DNA of 22,827 bases from an uncultured Bacteroides sp. (GTDB lineage Bacteria; Bacteroidota; Bacteroidia; Bacteroidales; Bacteroidaceae), in assembly GCA_900766195.1 (NCBI GenBank), contig CAAFUN010000164.1, forward strand, positions 1 to 22,827, in the 5' to 3' direction. The notes under the pieces were generated by a model. That model was not told where the DNA came from. It did no database searches and was given only the letters and a program-made list of their open reading frames with translations. Position 1 is the first letter of the stretch. Each line of letters opens with the position of its first letter. Below, in pieces: positions 22,801 to 22,827 of this stretch. The position numbers and the translations under genes were made by a program.

Positions 22801-22827
22801 AGATCGGAAGAGCACACGTCTGAACTC
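22801..22827. other. Illumina TruSeq adapter remnant, right end
   Basis: The last 27 bases begin AGATCGGAAGAGCACACGTC, the TruSeq read-through adapter, continuing TGAACTC as in the standard oligo. Biological sequence ends at 22800. Confidence 0.98.

Noticed and set aside
1..22827. 20-bp terminal inverted repeats suggesting a linear plasmid or transposon
   Set aside because: Both are Illumina adapter sequence, and no replication or transposition gene is present.

Overview
The window is a 22.8 kb piece of an AT-rich Bacteroidota chromosome, most likely Bacteroides or a close relative in the Bacteroidales. The evidence is a Bacteroides-type serine palmitoyltransferase, a type 3 (archaeal/eukaryote-like) ProS, bioB paired with a TonB-dependent receptor, Bacteroides-type -7 promoter boxes (TAnnTTTG) before most transcription units, and few Shine-Dalgarno sequences. 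Both tips (1-20 and 22801-22827) are Illumina TruSeq adapter in opposite orientations. They are sequencing artefact, so genomic DNA runs from 21 to 22800. I see no rRNA, tRNA, CRISPR array, transposase or phage gene.

Layout. 140-2796 (+): an ABC-F ribosome-associated ATPase and a PerM/AI-2E family membrane protein. 2816-4120 (-): metY, O-acetylhomoserine sulfhydrylase. 4598-6091 (+): proS with a good terminator, then a 64-residue HicB-like orphan (6247-6441) followed by two strong hairpins. 6619-7806 (-): serine palmitoyltransferase, first enzyme of sphingolipid synthesis. Divergent from it, 8008-10838 (+): a diacylglycerol-kinase-fold lipid kinase and aspS. 10938-13567 (-): a three-gene set of a DUF2148 iron-sulfur protein, agmatine deiminase and N-carbamoylputrescine amidase, which together convert agmatine to putrescine. 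13568-14404: a long leader with inverted repeats, a 114-codon ORF and an intrinsic terminator just before bioB. 14405-17308 (+): bioB and a TonB-dependent receptor, probably a uptake/synthesis unit for biotin or a biotin precursor. 17345-18313 (-) and 18401-19777 (+): an AraC-family regulator divergent from a DHA2-type MFS exporter, with a 16-bp direct repeat between them. 19868-22717 (+): a packed mutagenesis operon of umuD, a GNAT acetyltransferase, umuC and an HD-domain phosphohydrolase.

Most of the window is housekeeping metabolism. The parts most worth a second look are: (1) the bioB leader, where an uncharacterised ORF ends inside an intrinsic terminator placed 15 nt before the bioB start codon, behind a region with several complementary segments; (2) the unusual cysteine pattern of BioB and its pairing with an outer-membrane receptor; (3) the acetyltransferase embedded by a 4-nt overlap between umuD and umuC, in an operon whose promoter box lies only 5 nt from the start codon; (4) the lipid kinase next to serine palmitoyltransferase; (5) the one-sided degeneration of the ABC-F ATPase sites. 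All functions are assigned from sequence motifs and remembered family features. No database search was run.
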